Assembly (NCBI GenBank): GCA_016793115.1
Contig: JAEUIN010000220.1
Coordinates: forward strand, 33,456-97,455
Reading direction: 5' to 3'
Origin: Planctomycetaceae bacterium
Lineage (GTDB): Bacteria; Planctomycetota; Planctomycetia; Pirellulales; PNKZ01
DNA: 64,000 nt
Part shown: positions 42,661 to 52,420 of the stretch, piece after piece
Layout: each line of letters starts with the position of its first letter
Position numbering within the stretch: position 1 is the stretch's first letter
The notes under the pieces: model-generated
Databases searched by the model: none
Seen by the model: only the letters and a program-made list of their open reading frames with translations
Told to the model about the DNA's origin: nothing
Program-made: the position numbers and the translations under genes

Positions 42661-43266
42661 TCACGCTAGCATCCACGCGAGCAATTCGTCGGCGTCGGCA
42701 AAGTTTGCCAGCGAGCGGTCGGCGAGTTTGTGCCCTTCGCACGCCTCGGGCGGTTGGCCCGCCGTGTAGAGCACCGTGCGAGCCCCGGCGCGCCTCCCGG
42801 CTTCCATATCGAACGTGTAATCGCCGAGCATCACGGTTTCTCGGGGCTCGACTCGCCAGCGGCGGCAGAGATCGAGAATGGCCGTTGGGTCGGGCTTGGG
42901 CGGAGCGTCGTCACGGCTGATGACGTCGTCGAACACGAGGCCGACTCGTTCCAGCGTCGCCAGCGCCACGGCGCGGCTGTTGCGGGTCCAGACGGCTTGC
43001 TTGAGTCCGCGGCGATGCAGTTCGTGAATAAACTCCGCCGCGCCGAGCATCACTGTGGCCCGTTCCGCTCCGTTGCGCTCGTGCCGATGCAGAATTTCGT
43101 GACAGCGCGCGGCGTCGTGTTCGGCCATCGTCGCTAAAGTCTCAAGCACGGGCACGCCGGCGGCCAAGCCCATTTCGGCCCGCATCGCGTCGAAATCGAG
43201 GGCGGAGTCGACGAGCGTGCCGTCGAGATCGAAGACGACGCCGCGAACCGGCGATCGACACGGCAT
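42661..43266 (-). CDS. HAD-superfamily phosphatase
   Basis: A 201-residue cytoplasmic HAD hydrolase of the phosphoglycolate/beta-phosphoglucomutase-like type. Motif I is [12 protein letters not shown] (Asp13, Asp15). A helical cap follows ([20 protein letters not shown]), then motif [17 protein letters not shown], motif III with Lys in [13 protein letters not shown], and motif [21 protein letters not shown] chose ATG 43266 over GTG 43281. The stop abuts a 79-nt palindrome. It is divergent from ldhA with a 96-nt gap. The substrate cannot be told. Confidence 0.9.
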   Translation of the reverse strand: MPCRSPVRGVVFDLDGTLVDSALDFDAMRAEMGLAAGVPVLETLATMAEHDAARCHEILHRHERNGAERATVMLGAAEFIHELHRRGLKQAVWTRNSRAVALATLERVGLVFDDVISRDDAPPKPDPTAILDLCRRWRVEPRETVMLGDYTFDMEAGRRAGARTVLYTAGQPPEACEGHKLADRSLANFADADELLAWMLA

Positions 43267-43362
43267 GGCGGTAATTCTCACGATAGGTTGGGCGAACTAG
43301 AACAGGGCATTATAACGAGACGGTCGTTTGGGGCCGTTAACCTGCTCATTGAGACGTACAGC

Positions 43363-44358
<996 letters not shown>

Positions 44359-44367
44359 GGCCTGCGC

Positions 44368-45294
44368 CTATTCCAGCAGCTTGAGTTCCCGAAGAAATGC
44401 GTCGCTCCGGGCCATGGCTTCGTCGTATTCGTCTTTAGTGCGCATGAACCAGCCGTGCTCGCCGCCGTCTTCGACGACGAGATCGCACCGATTGCCGGCT
44501 TCGTCCATCGCGTGCTTAAACAGCTCGGCGCCTCCGAACGGCGTCGTCCGATCGCCGGTGCCGTGGAAGAGTAAAGTCGGCGGCACGCCTTTCGTCACTT
44601 GATGCGCCGGCGAAATCTGCTTCCAGTCGGGACCGCACTTCGCATTGCCGTAACCGGCGGGCGAGCAATCGATCACCGGCCAGAAGGGAATGAGAGCGGC
44701 CGGGGTGGGCGACACGCTGAGATCATCGTGCGGATCTTCGACTCCGGCGAACATCGCCGTTGCCAGCGCGACATGTCCGCCCGCGGAGCTGCCGCTGACG
44801 ATGATCTTGGTCGGATCGATGCCGAGTTCGGCGGCATGCGTCTTCAGATAGCGCACCGCCGATTTGCCGTCGCGCACGCAATCGAACGGCGACGTGCCGG
44901 AGTCCTTCTGGACGAGCCGGTACTGCAAGCTCATTGCGACCATGCCGCGATCGGCGTAGTGCTTCGCAAAAGGGTACATCCGCGACGGCGATCCGCCGGT
45001 CCAACCGCCGCCGTGAATGGTGAGATAGCAGGCCCGCTTGTCGGACGCTTGCCAACTCTTCGGCTTAAGCACGTGCATTTCCAGCTTGCGGTCCCCCACG
45101 GTCTTATAGATCACCACCGCGTCGGGCCGCACCCCGTCGGCAAGTTGGTCGCAATAATCCTTCTTTTTGGGTGTGTTCGCCGCCCGGTTAGCGACAGGCT
45201 TGGCCGCCGATTTTTTGACTGGTGCTTCGGCGGCATAAGCCAAGAAAGAGAGCGTGAAAACAAGCGGCGCGGCGAGGGCGAAGCGAAAAAGCAT
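44368..45294 (-). CDS. Secreted alpha/beta hydrolase (BD-FAE-type)
   Basis: A 308-residue exported esterase-like protein. The signal is LFRFALAAPLVFTLSFLAYAAEA. TIHGGGWTGGS near 95-105 provides the oxyanion hole, SGSSAGGHVALA the nucleophile Ser, and the C-terminal EDGGEHGWFM the catalytic His. An Ala/Lys linker follows the signal. It lies 53 nt downstream of a second hydrolase on the same strand; the pair may act on related plant or algal esters. I chose ATG 45294 because the longer frame overlaps the upstream gene. Confidence 0.88.
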   Translation of the reverse strand: MLFRFALAAPLVFTLSFLAYAAEAPVKKSAAKPVANRAANTPKKKDYCDQLADGVRPDAVVIYKTVGDRKLEMHVLKPKSWQASDKRACYLTIHGGGWTGGSPSRMYPFAKHYADRGMVAMSLQYRLVQKDSGTSPFDCVRDGKSAVRYLKTHAAELGIDPTKIIVSGSSAGGHVALATAMFAGVEDPHDDLSVSPTPAALIPFWPVIDCSPAGYGNAKCGPDWKQISPAHQVTKGVPPTLLFHGTGDRTTPFGGAELFKHAMDEAGNRCDLVVEDGGEHGWFMRTKDEYDEAMARSDAFLRELKLLE

Positions 45295-45347
45295 GGAAGA
45301 CACTTCTCGAAGTTGTTTGAGGGTGAAGCGTTCGTTGCCGCGAGGCG

Positions 45348-46469
45348 TCATTTCACGGCATTTAGGTGCTTCTTCAGAAAGTCGTACATTTCCTGCGAGG
45401 CGTTGCGATGCGGCTCTTTGGGCGTGTAGACCATGACGTTCTCGATACCGAGTTCGTCCATCTTCTTCTTGAGTTGTCGGCCGAAGTTCGGATGGTGGAT
45501 GCCTTGTCCCGGCTTGGCGTTTTCAGGCAAGGGGCCGTCGGCTTCGTTGTAAACCATGTAGAGCGGCGGATCATCTTTCGTGAGATGCGTGATCGCCGAA
45601 GCTTCGTCGTAAAGCTTGCGCTGGTCGGGTGTCGGATTGAGCGCCTCTTCGACGCTCTTGAGCCCGTACGCTTTGAAGATCGACGGGTGTTCCCACGCCC
45701 GGCCCCCGATCAATTCCTTGATACCGATCGGGCTGTAGGTTCCCTGGCCGCCGAACGTGCCGATCGCGGCAATCCGCGTCGACTCGCGGAGTACCGGATC
45801 GCTCGCCGCGGGATCGGCTAAGTCGTCGTGGAAACCGATCCACATCGACGTGCCGGCTCCGGCGGAACCGCCGTAACACGCGATGCGTTTAGGATCGATG
45901 TTCCATTCCTTCGCTTTACTGCGGAGGAACTGGATGGCGCGGGCCGAGTCGCGCTGGGGCGTGGGAAAGATCACGTCTTCGCCGTCAATGAAGCGGTAGT
46001 TGAGGGCGGCGCAGCTAATCTTGTCGGCCAACGCGGCATTGAGGATGTCGCGATTGATCGAACCCTTGTCGCCCCCGACGAAGCCGCCGCCGTGGATATA
46101 GACGATCAGCGGCGTCGGCTGGTCGCTCTCCGCTTTGTAGAAGTCGAGCACGTTGCGATCGTAGGGGCCGTACTTCACGTCGGCCATCGTCGGTTGGAGT
46201 GCGCGGGCGGCGGCTTTCTGCTCGGTCGGCTGCTTGCGCTGAGCCTGGAGTTTGGTTCGATAAGCGTTTGCTTCCTCGCGCGAGAGCCAACCGTCGCCGT
46301 CGGCATCGGCCTTGGGAAAGTTCTTTAGCAGCGGTTGCAACTTCTCTTCGCCCGCAGGCCGGGGTTTGGCGGACGCCGGCTTTTCGTCGGCGGCTTGGGC
46401 CGCGAACGATCCCAGCGCGAACACGACAAGTAAACCGACGCCGAATTGAACTCGAGTTTTAATGGCCAA
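45348..46469 (-). CDS. Secreted alpha/beta hydrolase with N-terminal EF-hand
   Basis: A 373-residue exported protein. The signal is VQFGVGLLVVFALGSFAAQA, followed by an EF-hand-like loop DADGDGWLSREE (about 54-65), then the hydrolase domain with YIHGGGFVGGDKG, the nucleophile motif YGGSAGAGTSMW and a late EPHRNASQEMYDF as possible His region. The start is TTG 46469 with AAAGGA only a few bases upstream, and the 97-nt repeat copy B begins 11 bases before it. The next possible start would lie inside the signal peptide. It is followed 53 nt later by a second secreted hydrolase. Confidence 0.88.
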   Translation of the reverse strand: MAIKTRVQFGVGLLVVFALGSFAAQAADEKPASAKPRPAGEEKLQPLLKNFPKADADGDGWLSREEANAYRTKLQAQRKQPTEQKAAARALQPTMADVKYGPYDRNVLDFYKAESDQPTPLIVYIHGGGFVGGDKGSINRDILNAALADKISCAALNYRFIDGEDVIFPTPQRDSARAIQFLRSKAKEWNIDPKRIACYGGSAGAGTSMWIGFHDDLADPAASDPVLRESTRIAAIGTFGGQGTYSPIGIKELIGGRAWEHPSIFKAYGLKSVEEALNPTPDQRKLYDEASAITHLTKDDPPLYMVYNEADGPLPENAKPGQGIHHPNFGRQLKKKMDELGIENVMVYTPKEPHRNASQEMYDFLKKHLNAVK

Positions 46470-46480
46470 ATTCCTTTGTC

Positions 46481-46577
46481 GGTGCGCATCTATTGGGTCG
46501 ATAAATGCGCACCCCTATTGTCTTACTTAAATGTGCGCACCTATTCGCTTAATAGATGCGCGGCTTGCGCATCTATT
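46481..46577 (+). repeat. 97-nt hairpin repeat, copy B
   Basis: Same length and orientation as copy A (31571-31667), 84 of 97 positions identical by hand count. Stem GGTGCGC with GCGCACC is intact. The second hairpin (tgcgcacctatt with aatagatgcgcg) is better paired here than in copy A. It starts 11 nt upstream of the leftward hydrolase TTG. Confidence 0.85.
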
Positions 46578-46729
46578 TGCCCTCGGCTGCGACAAGCCGG
46601 CGGATGACCGTCGCGGCGCCGCACGGCGACGTCCACCGTACCGCGCAGTCGGCCGTTTCTATACAACTTTTGTCGGCCAAAAACAAAGCCGGCGACGGCC
46701 GACGCAGGCACCTATACTACGACTACGTC

Positions 46730-46823
46730 GGAAGGTCGAATGTCGAAGCACGAATGACGTAGGCCGCAAAGCCCGACTCCGGCGATGGAGTTTGTTCTTC
46801 GGATTTCAACATTCGTCCTTTCC
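46730..46823. repeat. Imperfect word-palindrome before the oxidoreductase gene
   Basis: Left arm 46730-46759 (ggtcgaatgtcgaag with cgaatgacg) and right arm 46797-46823 (ttcaacattcgtcc) are partly complementary, with several mismatches. The words cgaatg and cgaag link it to the elements at 42581 and 58846. Confidence 0.4.
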
Positions 46824-46871
46824 GCTCGGTTCCCGCCTCAACACCCACCCGCTTCCGCTAGGGAGTCCGCT

Positions 46872-48344
46872 ATGGCCCGCTTGCCGCGCAAGTCCGGTAC
46901 GTCGCGTCGCGACTTTTTGAAAACCTCGGCCGCCGCTGCGTTCGGCGCGGCGTTCGTGATCAGCGGCACCAAGTCGTCGGGCCGGGTGCTCGGCGCCAAC
47001 GATCGCGTGCGCATCGCGGTCGCCGGTTTGAACGGCCGCGGTCGCTCGCATACCCAGGCGTATCTCGGAATGAAAGACGTCGAGTTCGCCTACTTGGTCG
47101 ATCCCGACACGCGGACGTACGCCAAGCACCTGTCGATGATCGACGAGGCTAAGCGAACCGACAAGCCGGAACAAGTGCAGGACATTCGCAAGGCGCTAGA
47201 AGACAAGAATCTCGACGCCGTGTCGATCGCCACGCCGAATCACTGGCACTCGCTGATGACGATCTGGGCCTGTCAGGCCGGCAAAGACGTCTACGTCGAG
47301 AAGCCGTGCAGCCACAATGTGCACGAAGGCCGCATTGCCGTCGAAGCCGCGCGAAAGTACGGTCGCGTCGTGCAGCACGGCACGCAAAGCCGAGCGAGCA
47401 AAGATTGGGCGGCATTGGCCGCGGCGATCGAAGCCGGGCAGTTCGGCAAGCTCGTCCTCTCGCGCGGGCTTTGCTACAAGCGGCGCAAGAGCATCGACAC
47501 CAAGCCGGTCACGCCGCCGCCGGCCGAGCTGGATTTCAATTTGTGGCTTGGCCCCGCGCCCGAGCAACCGCACCACGGCAACTTGGTGCACTACAACTGG
47601 CACTGGTTTTGGGACTTCGGCAACGGCGACGTCGGCAATCAGGGCGTGCATCAGATGGACGTCGCCCGCTGGATGATCCCCGGCGCGACGCTGCCGAAGA
47701 GCGTCGTGAGCGTCGGCGGCCGAGTCGGCTACGTCGATCAAGGAGAGACGCCGAACACGCAGATCGACCTGTTCGACTTCGGCGACACGAAGCTGCTCTT
47801 CGAAACGCGCGGGCTGGAGACCGTGGACTTTTACGGCCAGAAGATCGGTAACACGCTCCACTTCGAAGACGGCAGTACGATCGCCGGCGGCAAGATCTAT
47901 CGCAAGGGAAGCACCGAAGGCGAAAAACTGCCGGAGTTGAAGGGGGAAGCGAAGACGCCGCGCGGCCGCGATATCTTCCGCAACTTCGTCGAAGCGATTC
48001 GCTCGCGCGATACGGCGAGCCAGTACGCCGATATTCTGGAAGGGCACTACTCGAGCGCCCTCTGCCACTTGGGTAATATCTCGTACCGACTCGGCGAAAT
48101 CGCACCTTACGACGCCCAGGCCAAGGCCTTCGGCGACGACAAGGACGCCTACGAAGCCCTGGCTCGTATGCAGGAACATCTCACGACGGGGAATCACTTG
48201 AAGCTTGAAGGTGAAAAGTTCCACGTCGGCAAGAAGCTCGACTTCGACCCGGCGACCGAGAAGTTCGTCGGCAACGCCGAAGCCACGGCGATGCTCACGC
48301 GCAACTACCGGTCGCCGTTCTCGGTGCCGGATCAGATCGCTTAG
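46872..48344 (+). CDS. Gfo/Idh/MocA-family oxidoreductase, Tat-exported
   Basis: A 490-residue NAD(P)-dependent oxidoreductase acting outside the cytoplasm. The N-terminus TSRRDFLKTSAAAAFGAAF is a Tat signal. The Rossmann entry RVRIAVAGLNGRGRSHTQAY is followed by AVSIATPNHWHSLM and the dinucleotide/substrate Lys text VEKPCSHNVHEG. The C-terminal domain has HWFWDFGNGDVGNQGVHQMDVA, the His/Asp block usual in planctomycete members, which are thought to oxidise sugars. I chose ATG 46872 with GGGAG upstream. It is monocistronic as far as can be seen, with a hairpin after it. Confidence 0.94.
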   Translation: MARLPRKSGTSRRDFLKTSAAAAFGAAFVISGTKSSGRVLGANDRVRIAVAGLNGRGRSHTQAYLGMKDVEFAYLVDPDTRTYAKHLSMIDEAKRTDKPEQVQDIRKALEDKNLDAVSIATPNHWHSLMTIWACQAGKDVYVEKPCSHNVHEGRIAVEAARKYGRVVQHGTQSRASKDWAALAAAIEAGQFGKLVLSRGLCYKRRKSIDTKPVTPPPAELDFNLWLGPAPEQPHHGNLVHYNWHWFWDFGNGDVGNQGVHQMDVARWMIPGATLPKSVVSVGGRVGYVDQGETPNTQIDLFDFGDTKLLFETRGLETVDFYGQKIGNTLHFEDGSTIAGGKIYRKGSTEGEKLPELKGEAKTPRGRDIFRNFVEAIRSRDTASQYADILEGHYSSALCHLGNISYRLGEIAPYDAQAKAFGDDKDAYEALARMQEHLTTGNHLKLEGEKFHVGKKLDFDPATEKFVGNAEATAMLTRNYRSPFSVPDQIA

Positions 48345-48364
48345 AAAAGAAGCGATTAATGCGA

Positions 48365-48413
48365 AACGATGAGCGGGAAAGTCGCCGGAATTCGGCGGCG
48401 TCCGCTCATCGTT
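48365..48413 (+). terminator. Hairpin after oxidoreductase gene
   Basis: A 12-bp outer stem (48365-48376 with 48402-48413) encloses a second inverted repeat cgccg/cggcg. It lies 20 nt after the stop. The downstream sequence is only mildly T-rich. Confidence 0.5.
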
Positions 48414-48573
48414 CTACGCTCTTACTTCCGCGTTTCCCCAAGTTCGTCTTCGCGCGTAGAATTCCCCGCGAGATAATCGTCTCGCACGGAGGATTTCGTC
48501 CTCAAGGCCTACGGCCGCAAGGACTCCGGTCGCTCTTGCTCCCGGCTCGCCGATTGCGAAAGGAAACGCGCTT

Positions 48574-50259
48574 ATGGCCGTCGCACCGTCGCCAGAAACC
48601 TATGATCAGGCCGGCCAAGGGCTCCCGCAGAAGCCCGCCACGATCGGCGACTATTTGATTCGCCGCTTGCAGGACTATGGGCTGCGCGACTGCTTCGGCA
48701 TTCCGGGCGACTACGTCCTCGGCTTCTATTCGATGCTCGAGCACTCGTCGATCAACGTCGTCGGCTGCTGCAAGGAAGATCATGCCGGGTTCGCGGCCGA
48801 CGCCTATGCCCGCGTCAACGGGCTGGGCATGGTCTGCGTGACGTATTGCGTCGGCGGGTTGAGTCTGACGAACTCGATCGCCGGGGCGTACGCCGAAAAG
48901 TCGCCGGTGGTCGTAATCAGCGGCTCGCCCGGATTGAGCGAGCGGCCGAACAACCCGCTCCTGCATCACAAGGTGCGCGATTTCCGGACGCAATTCGAAG
49001 TGTTCGAGAAGATCTGCGTGGCATGCACGGAACTGCACGATCCGCATACGGCCTGTCGCGAGATCGACCGCGTGCTCGACGCCGCGGTGCGCTATAAGCG
49101 GCCGGTCTACATCGAGTTGCCGCGCGACATGGTCAAAGTCGTGCCGCAGCAATCGAATTGCTATCGCATCGCCGAGCCGGCGAGCAATAAGGACGCGCTC
49201 CAGGAGGCGGTCGCGGAGGCCGCGCGGCTGTTGGCGACGGCGAAGAAACCGATCATCATCGCGGGCGTCGAAATTCATCGCTTCAGTTTGCAGGACCAGC
49301 TGCTCGCCTTGGCCGAAACGCTGCAGATTCCGATTGCGGCCACGATTCTCGGCAAAAGCGTCGTGTCGGAGAAGCATCCGCTCTACGTGGGGCTGTACGA
49401 AGGAGCGATGGGTTTCGACGACGTGACGGCGTACGTCGAAGACAGCGATTGCGTGCTGTTGCTCGGCGCGTTTATGACCGACATCAATCTAGGGATCAAC
49501 ACGGCCAATCTCGACCCCGGCCGGTGCGTGTACGCCACGAGCGAGCAACTCCGGATTAGGCACCATCACTTTCACGACGTGCTGCTGCAGGACTTTTTGA
49601 AGGAACTCACCGCGGCGAAGCCGGCCACGGCCAAGCGGCCCGTGCTGAAGCGAGCTAAGGGAGACGCGAAGCCGTTCGAGTTGAAGCCGGATGCGCCGCT
49701 CACGATCGCCCGCTTGATCGCGCGGCTCGACGCGGCGCTCGATTCCGACACGATCGTCATCAGCGACGTCGGCGATTCGCTCTTTTCGACGACGGAACTG
49801 ACGATGCACGGCCGCACGGAGTACATCGGGCCGGCCTATTACACTTCAATGGGCTTCGCCGTGCCGGCGAGCCTAGGGGCCGCGGTCGCGCGGCCGCAGG
49901 AGCGGACCGTGGCGGTCGTCGGCGACGGAGCCTTTCAAATGACGGGCCAGGAACTCTCGACGCTCATCCGCCACAAGTTCCACCACATCTGCATCGTGCT
50001 CGACAACAAGGGCTACGGCACGGAGCGGTTTCTGCATCCGGGCGACTTCAACGAAATCAACCCTTGGCAATATCACAAGCTGCCGGAAGTGTACGGCGGC
50101 GGCAAGGGGTATGAGGTGCGCACCGAAGGCGAGTTCGACGCCGCGCTGACCAAGGCCTGGACCGACAAGACCGTGAGCCTGATCCAAGCGCACTTGAGCG
50201 TCACGGACAAGAGCCAAGCGCTCGGCCGGCTGGCGGAGCGCTTGAGCAAGAAGGTTTGA
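48574..50259 (+). CDS. Thiamine-dependent pyruvate/indolepyruvate decarboxylase-type enzyme
   Basis: A 561-residue ThDP-dependent 2-keto acid decarboxylase. Glu68 in [16 protein letters not shown] is the cofactor-activating residue and the active-site pair His131-His132 (NPLLHHKV) is spaced 63 residues from it, as in Zymomonas pyruvate decarboxylase. The ThDP-binding segment [16 protein letters not shown] continues to NKGYGTE. This HH pair separates decarboxylases from acetolactate synthases and oxalyl-CoA enzymes. Pyruvate or indolepyruvate are both possible substrates; I cannot choose. ATG 48574. A shared palindrome separates it from the convergent ArsR gene. Confidence 0.93.
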   Translation: MAVAPSPETYDQAGQGLPQKPATIGDYLIRRLQDYGLRDCFGIPGDYVLGFYSMLEHSSINVVGCCKEDHAGFAADAYARVNGLGMVCVTYCVGGLSLTNSIAGAYAEKSPVVVISGSPGLSERPNNPLLHHKVRDFRTQFEVFEKICVACTELHDPHTACREIDRVLDAAVRYKRPVYIELPRDMVKVVPQQSNCYRIAEPASNKDALQEAVAEAARLLATAKKPIIIAGVEIHRFSLQDQLLALAETLQIPIAATILGKSVVSEKHPLYVGLYEGAMGFDDVTAYVEDSDCVLLLGAFMTDINLGINTANLDPGRCVYATSEQLRIRHHHFHDVLLQDFLKELTAAKPATAKRPVLKRAKGDAKPFELKPDAPLTIARLIARLDAALDSDTIVISDVGDSLFSTTELTMHGRTEYIGPAYYTSMGFAVPASLGAAVARPQERTVAVVGDGAFQMTGQELSTLIRHKFHHICIVLDNKGYGTERFLHPGDFNEINPWQYHKLPEVYGGGKGYEVRTEGEFDAALTKAWTDKTVSLIQAHLSVTDKSQALGRLAERLSKKV

Positions 50260-50261
50260 GG

Positions 50262-50344
50262 AAAGTCAAAAGTAGAAACGCAAAATGCAAAACGGCGGAC
50301 AAAGCCGTCTTCGTTTTGCATTTTGCCTTCTGACTTTTGCCTTT
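50262..50344. terminator. Long palindrome shared by convergent genes
   Basis: Two 32-nt arms (50262-50293 and 50313-50344) pair at 27 positions; the words gcaaaatgcaaaac and aaagtcaaaagt make up the left arm, and a nested acggc/gccgt stem lies in the loop. It begins just after the decarboxylase stop and overlaps the ArsR stop codon, so it probably ends both transcripts. Confidence 0.65.
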
Positions 50345-50681
50345 AGTTCTTGGCGTCTTCCAGGCCCTGGAAAGCGGCTTCGAGGACGTCGCGACAGCGT
50401 TGCGGCAGGAGTCGGTAAAATCGCTGCTTGCCGTTGCGGCGGGCCGTGAGCACGCCGGCTTCGCGGAGCCGCGACAGGTGATGACTTACCGCCGGTTGGC
50501 TTTGGCCGAGCCGTTCGCACAGCGCACCGACGTGAAGTTCGTCGTTGCGCGAAAGGTGAAACAGGATTCTCAGTCGAGTACGGTCGGCGAGCAGGCCGAA
50601 CGTGTCGGCCCAGCCTTCAAGCGATTCTTGGTCGACGCGCATAGCTTCCGGTTCGGCGGGCAAGGTCGCGAAATCGATCAT
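50343..50681 (-). CDS. ArsR-family transcriptional regulator
   Basis: A 112-residue winged-helix regulator. The helix-turn-helix reads VGALCERLGQSQPAVSHHLS and is followed by LREAGVLTARRNGKQRFYRL, the wing of the ArsR family. The metal-binding ELCVCDL-type segment is not present, since the text here is DELHVGALCERLG with one Cys only; sensing of arsenic is therefore unlikely. ATG 50681 has AAGGAAG upstream. Its target is unknown, and no operon partner is visible. Confidence 0.92.
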   Translation of the reverse strand: MIDFATLPAEPEAMRVDQESLEGWADTFGLLADRTRLRILFHLSRNDELHVGALCERLGQSQPAVSHHLSRLREAGVLTARRNGKQRFYRLLPQRCRDVLEAAFQGLEDAKN

Positions 50682-50799
50682 CGTGGGTCTTCCTTTCAGA
50701 CGAGGCGGGAGTGCGGCCGGCAAGGGAGGCGAGCCGGACGCACCAAGGCGAGGCGGGTAGAGTACGGGCTTACGACGCGGACGTTAATCTTCCGAAGTC

Positions 50800-50831
50800 G
50801 GCGAGCGGCCGGCGCGCGCCGGCCGCTCGCC
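50800..50831. terminator. Perfect 32-nt palindrome after DUF1501 gene
   Basis: ggcgagcggccggcgc followed directly by its reverse complement, 16 bp with no spacer. It sits 10 nt after the stop of the leftward DUF1501 gene. No T-run follows, so it could be a terminator or a protein-binding site. Confidence 0.5.
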
Positions 50832-50841
50832 GTTTGAAGAA

Positions 50842-52311
50842 CTACGCGAACAGCTTGCCGACGGCTTGGGCTTTCACGAGTTCGCGCGGTTGGTTCAAGT
50901 GGTTGTAGACGATCGTCTCCGGATCGATTCCCACGCTGTGGTAGATCGAGGCGAGGAGTTCGCCCGGGTGAACGGCGTCTTCGAGCGGAGCCGAAGCCGT
51001 CTTGTCGCTCTTGCCGTGCACGTAGCCTCGCTTCGTGCCTGCGCCGGCGACGACCGCGGTGAAGCAGTACGGCCAGTGATCGCGACCGTCGGCGCTGTTG
51101 CCGTTGCCCGAGGTGCTCACGCCTTTCTCCGGGCTGCGGCCGAACTCGCCGACCGCGACGACCAGCGTTTCGTCGAGCAGACCACGATCGTCGAGATCGG
51201 CGATGAAGGCCGAGAGCCCGCCGTCGAGCATCGGGGCCGAGCGATTCTTCATCCGCTCGGTTAGGCCGACGTGGTGATCCCACGAGTGGTTGTCGCTGTT
51301 GGCGACCTTGGGCCAAATAACCTCGACGACGCGGGTGCCGGCTTCCACCAGGCGGCGGGCCAAGAGCAAGCTCTGGCCGAACGTGTTGCGGCCGTAGCGA
51401 TCGCGGGTCTTGGCGTCTTCACGGCCGATGTCGAACGCTTCGCGCGCGCGCCCCGAAATGACGAGGTTCAAGGCCCGGTCGTAGTACTCGTCGAGCTTGT
51501 AGTCGGCGACGGCGTTGTCGATTTCCGGCATACCGGCGTCGATCATCTCGCGGAGTTTCGCGCGGCGCTCGAGACGCGCGGCGAACACTTCCGGACGAAG
51601 CTTCAGGTCGTCGACCCGAATTTTCTCCATCTTGGCCATGTCCATGTCGTCGCCGTCGGGGTAGAGCGTATACGGATCGTAGTCGCGACCGAGGAAGCCG
51701 GCCGTGCCCGCCTTGCCGACGACGTTCGACTCTTGCAGCGGCCGCGGCAGCATGACGAACGGCAGCATCGGCACGTCGCTCGGCTTCAAGCGAATGATGT
51801 TCGAGCCGAAGTTGGGGAAGTCTTTCGGCGTCGGCGGTTCGAGCTGGCCGGAGGGGCTGACCTTGTCGGTCGTGTAGCCGGTCATCATCTGGTAAATCGC
51901 GGCCGTGTGGTTGAACAGGCCGACCGGGGTGTAGCCCATCGAGCGGATCATCGTGAACTTGTCGTTCACTTGGGCCAGCTTCGGCAGGTTTTCGGTGAAC
52001 TGCACGCCGGGGATCTTCGTCGGGATATTCTTGAACGCGCTGCGGACTTTGTCGGGCACGTTTTCCTTCGGATCCCAAAGATCGATGTGGCTCGGTCCGC
52101 CTTGCAGATAGACCATGACGACGCTCTTGGCCTTGTTCCAGCCGGGGCCGCCCTTCACGCCGGCGGCCGCGTTGGCCGCTTGGAGTTTGAAGAGCGAGCC
52201 GAGCGTGAGGCCGAACAAACCGCTGCCGCCGACGCGGAGTACGGCGCGGCGCGTCATGCCGAGATGCGAATCGCAAAGGTCTTTACCGTTGCGGCCGGGA
52301 ACGACGAGCAT
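50842..52311 (-). CDS. DUF1501 domain protein (module II)
   Basis: A 489-residue DUF1501 protein. The N-terminus [23 protein letters not shown] is a Tat-like signal. [20 protein letters not shown] carries the metal-site text, and [19 protein letters not shown] and [19 protein letters not shown] the later conserved segments. GGAGG lies seven bases before ATG 52311. It follows the 1712-residue cytochrome gene by 109 nt on the same strand. Confidence 0.92.
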   Translation of the reverse strand: MLVVPGRNGKDLCDSHLGMTRRAVLRVGGSGLFGLTLGSLFKLQAANAAAGVKGGPGWNKAKSVVMVYLQGGPSHIDLWDPKENVPDKVRSAFKNIPTKIPGVQFTENLPKLAQVNDKFTMIRSMGYTPVGLFNHTAAIYQMMTGYTTDKVSPSGQLEPPTPKDFPNFGSNIIRLKPSDVPMLPFVMLPRPLQESNVVGKAGTAGFLGRDYDPYTLYPDGDDMDMAKMEKIRVDDLKLRPEVFAARLERRAKLREMIDAGMPEIDNAVADYKLDEYYDRALNLVISGRAREAFDIGREDAKTRDRYGRNTFGQSLLLARRLVEAGTRVVEVIWPKVANSDNHSWDHHVGLTERMKNRSAPMLDGGLSAFIADLDDRGLLDETLVVAVGEFGRSPEKGVSTSGNGNSADGRDHWPYCFTAVVAGAGTKRGYVHGKSDKTASAPLEDAVHPGELLASIYHSVGIDPETIVYNHLNQPRELVKAQAVGKLFA

Positions 52312-52340
52312 GGGAAATCCTCCGGTGACGAACGAAAGTG

Positions 52341-52415
52341 TAAGGGAGGGAGGAGGTCGGAAGGGTAAGTGAGAGCCGGCATGATCGCCTTCCTCGCCCC
52401 TTCGTCCCTCCGTCC
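52341..52415. repeat. Purine/pyrimidine imperfect inverted repeat in module II gap
   Basis: A G/A-rich arm (52341-52369, agggagggaggagg) faces a C/T-rich arm (52387-52415, cttcctcgccccttcgtccc) inside the 109-nt gap between the two module II genes. Pairing is imperfect. Confidence 0.4.
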
Positions 52416-52420
52416 AGTTT

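Larger units (their letters stand above)
46470..46871. other. Gap between hydrolase and oxidoreductase genes
   Basis: No gene seen. It holds repeat copy B (46481-46577), -10-like hexamers TATACA (46660-46665) and TATACT (46713-46718) without clear -35 partners, and an imperfect inverted repeat at 46730-46823 built from the words cgaatg and cgaag. Confidence 0.55.

Noticed and set aside
46210..46330. EF-hand in the 45348 hydrolase as sign of a dockerin
   Set aside because: Only one 12-residue loop with no duplicated F-hand pair is present, so a cellulosome-type dockerin is not supported.
50343..50681. ArsR gene as an arsenic resistance marker
   Set aside because: The metal-binding Cys pair is absent and no arsenate reductase or pump lies nearby.
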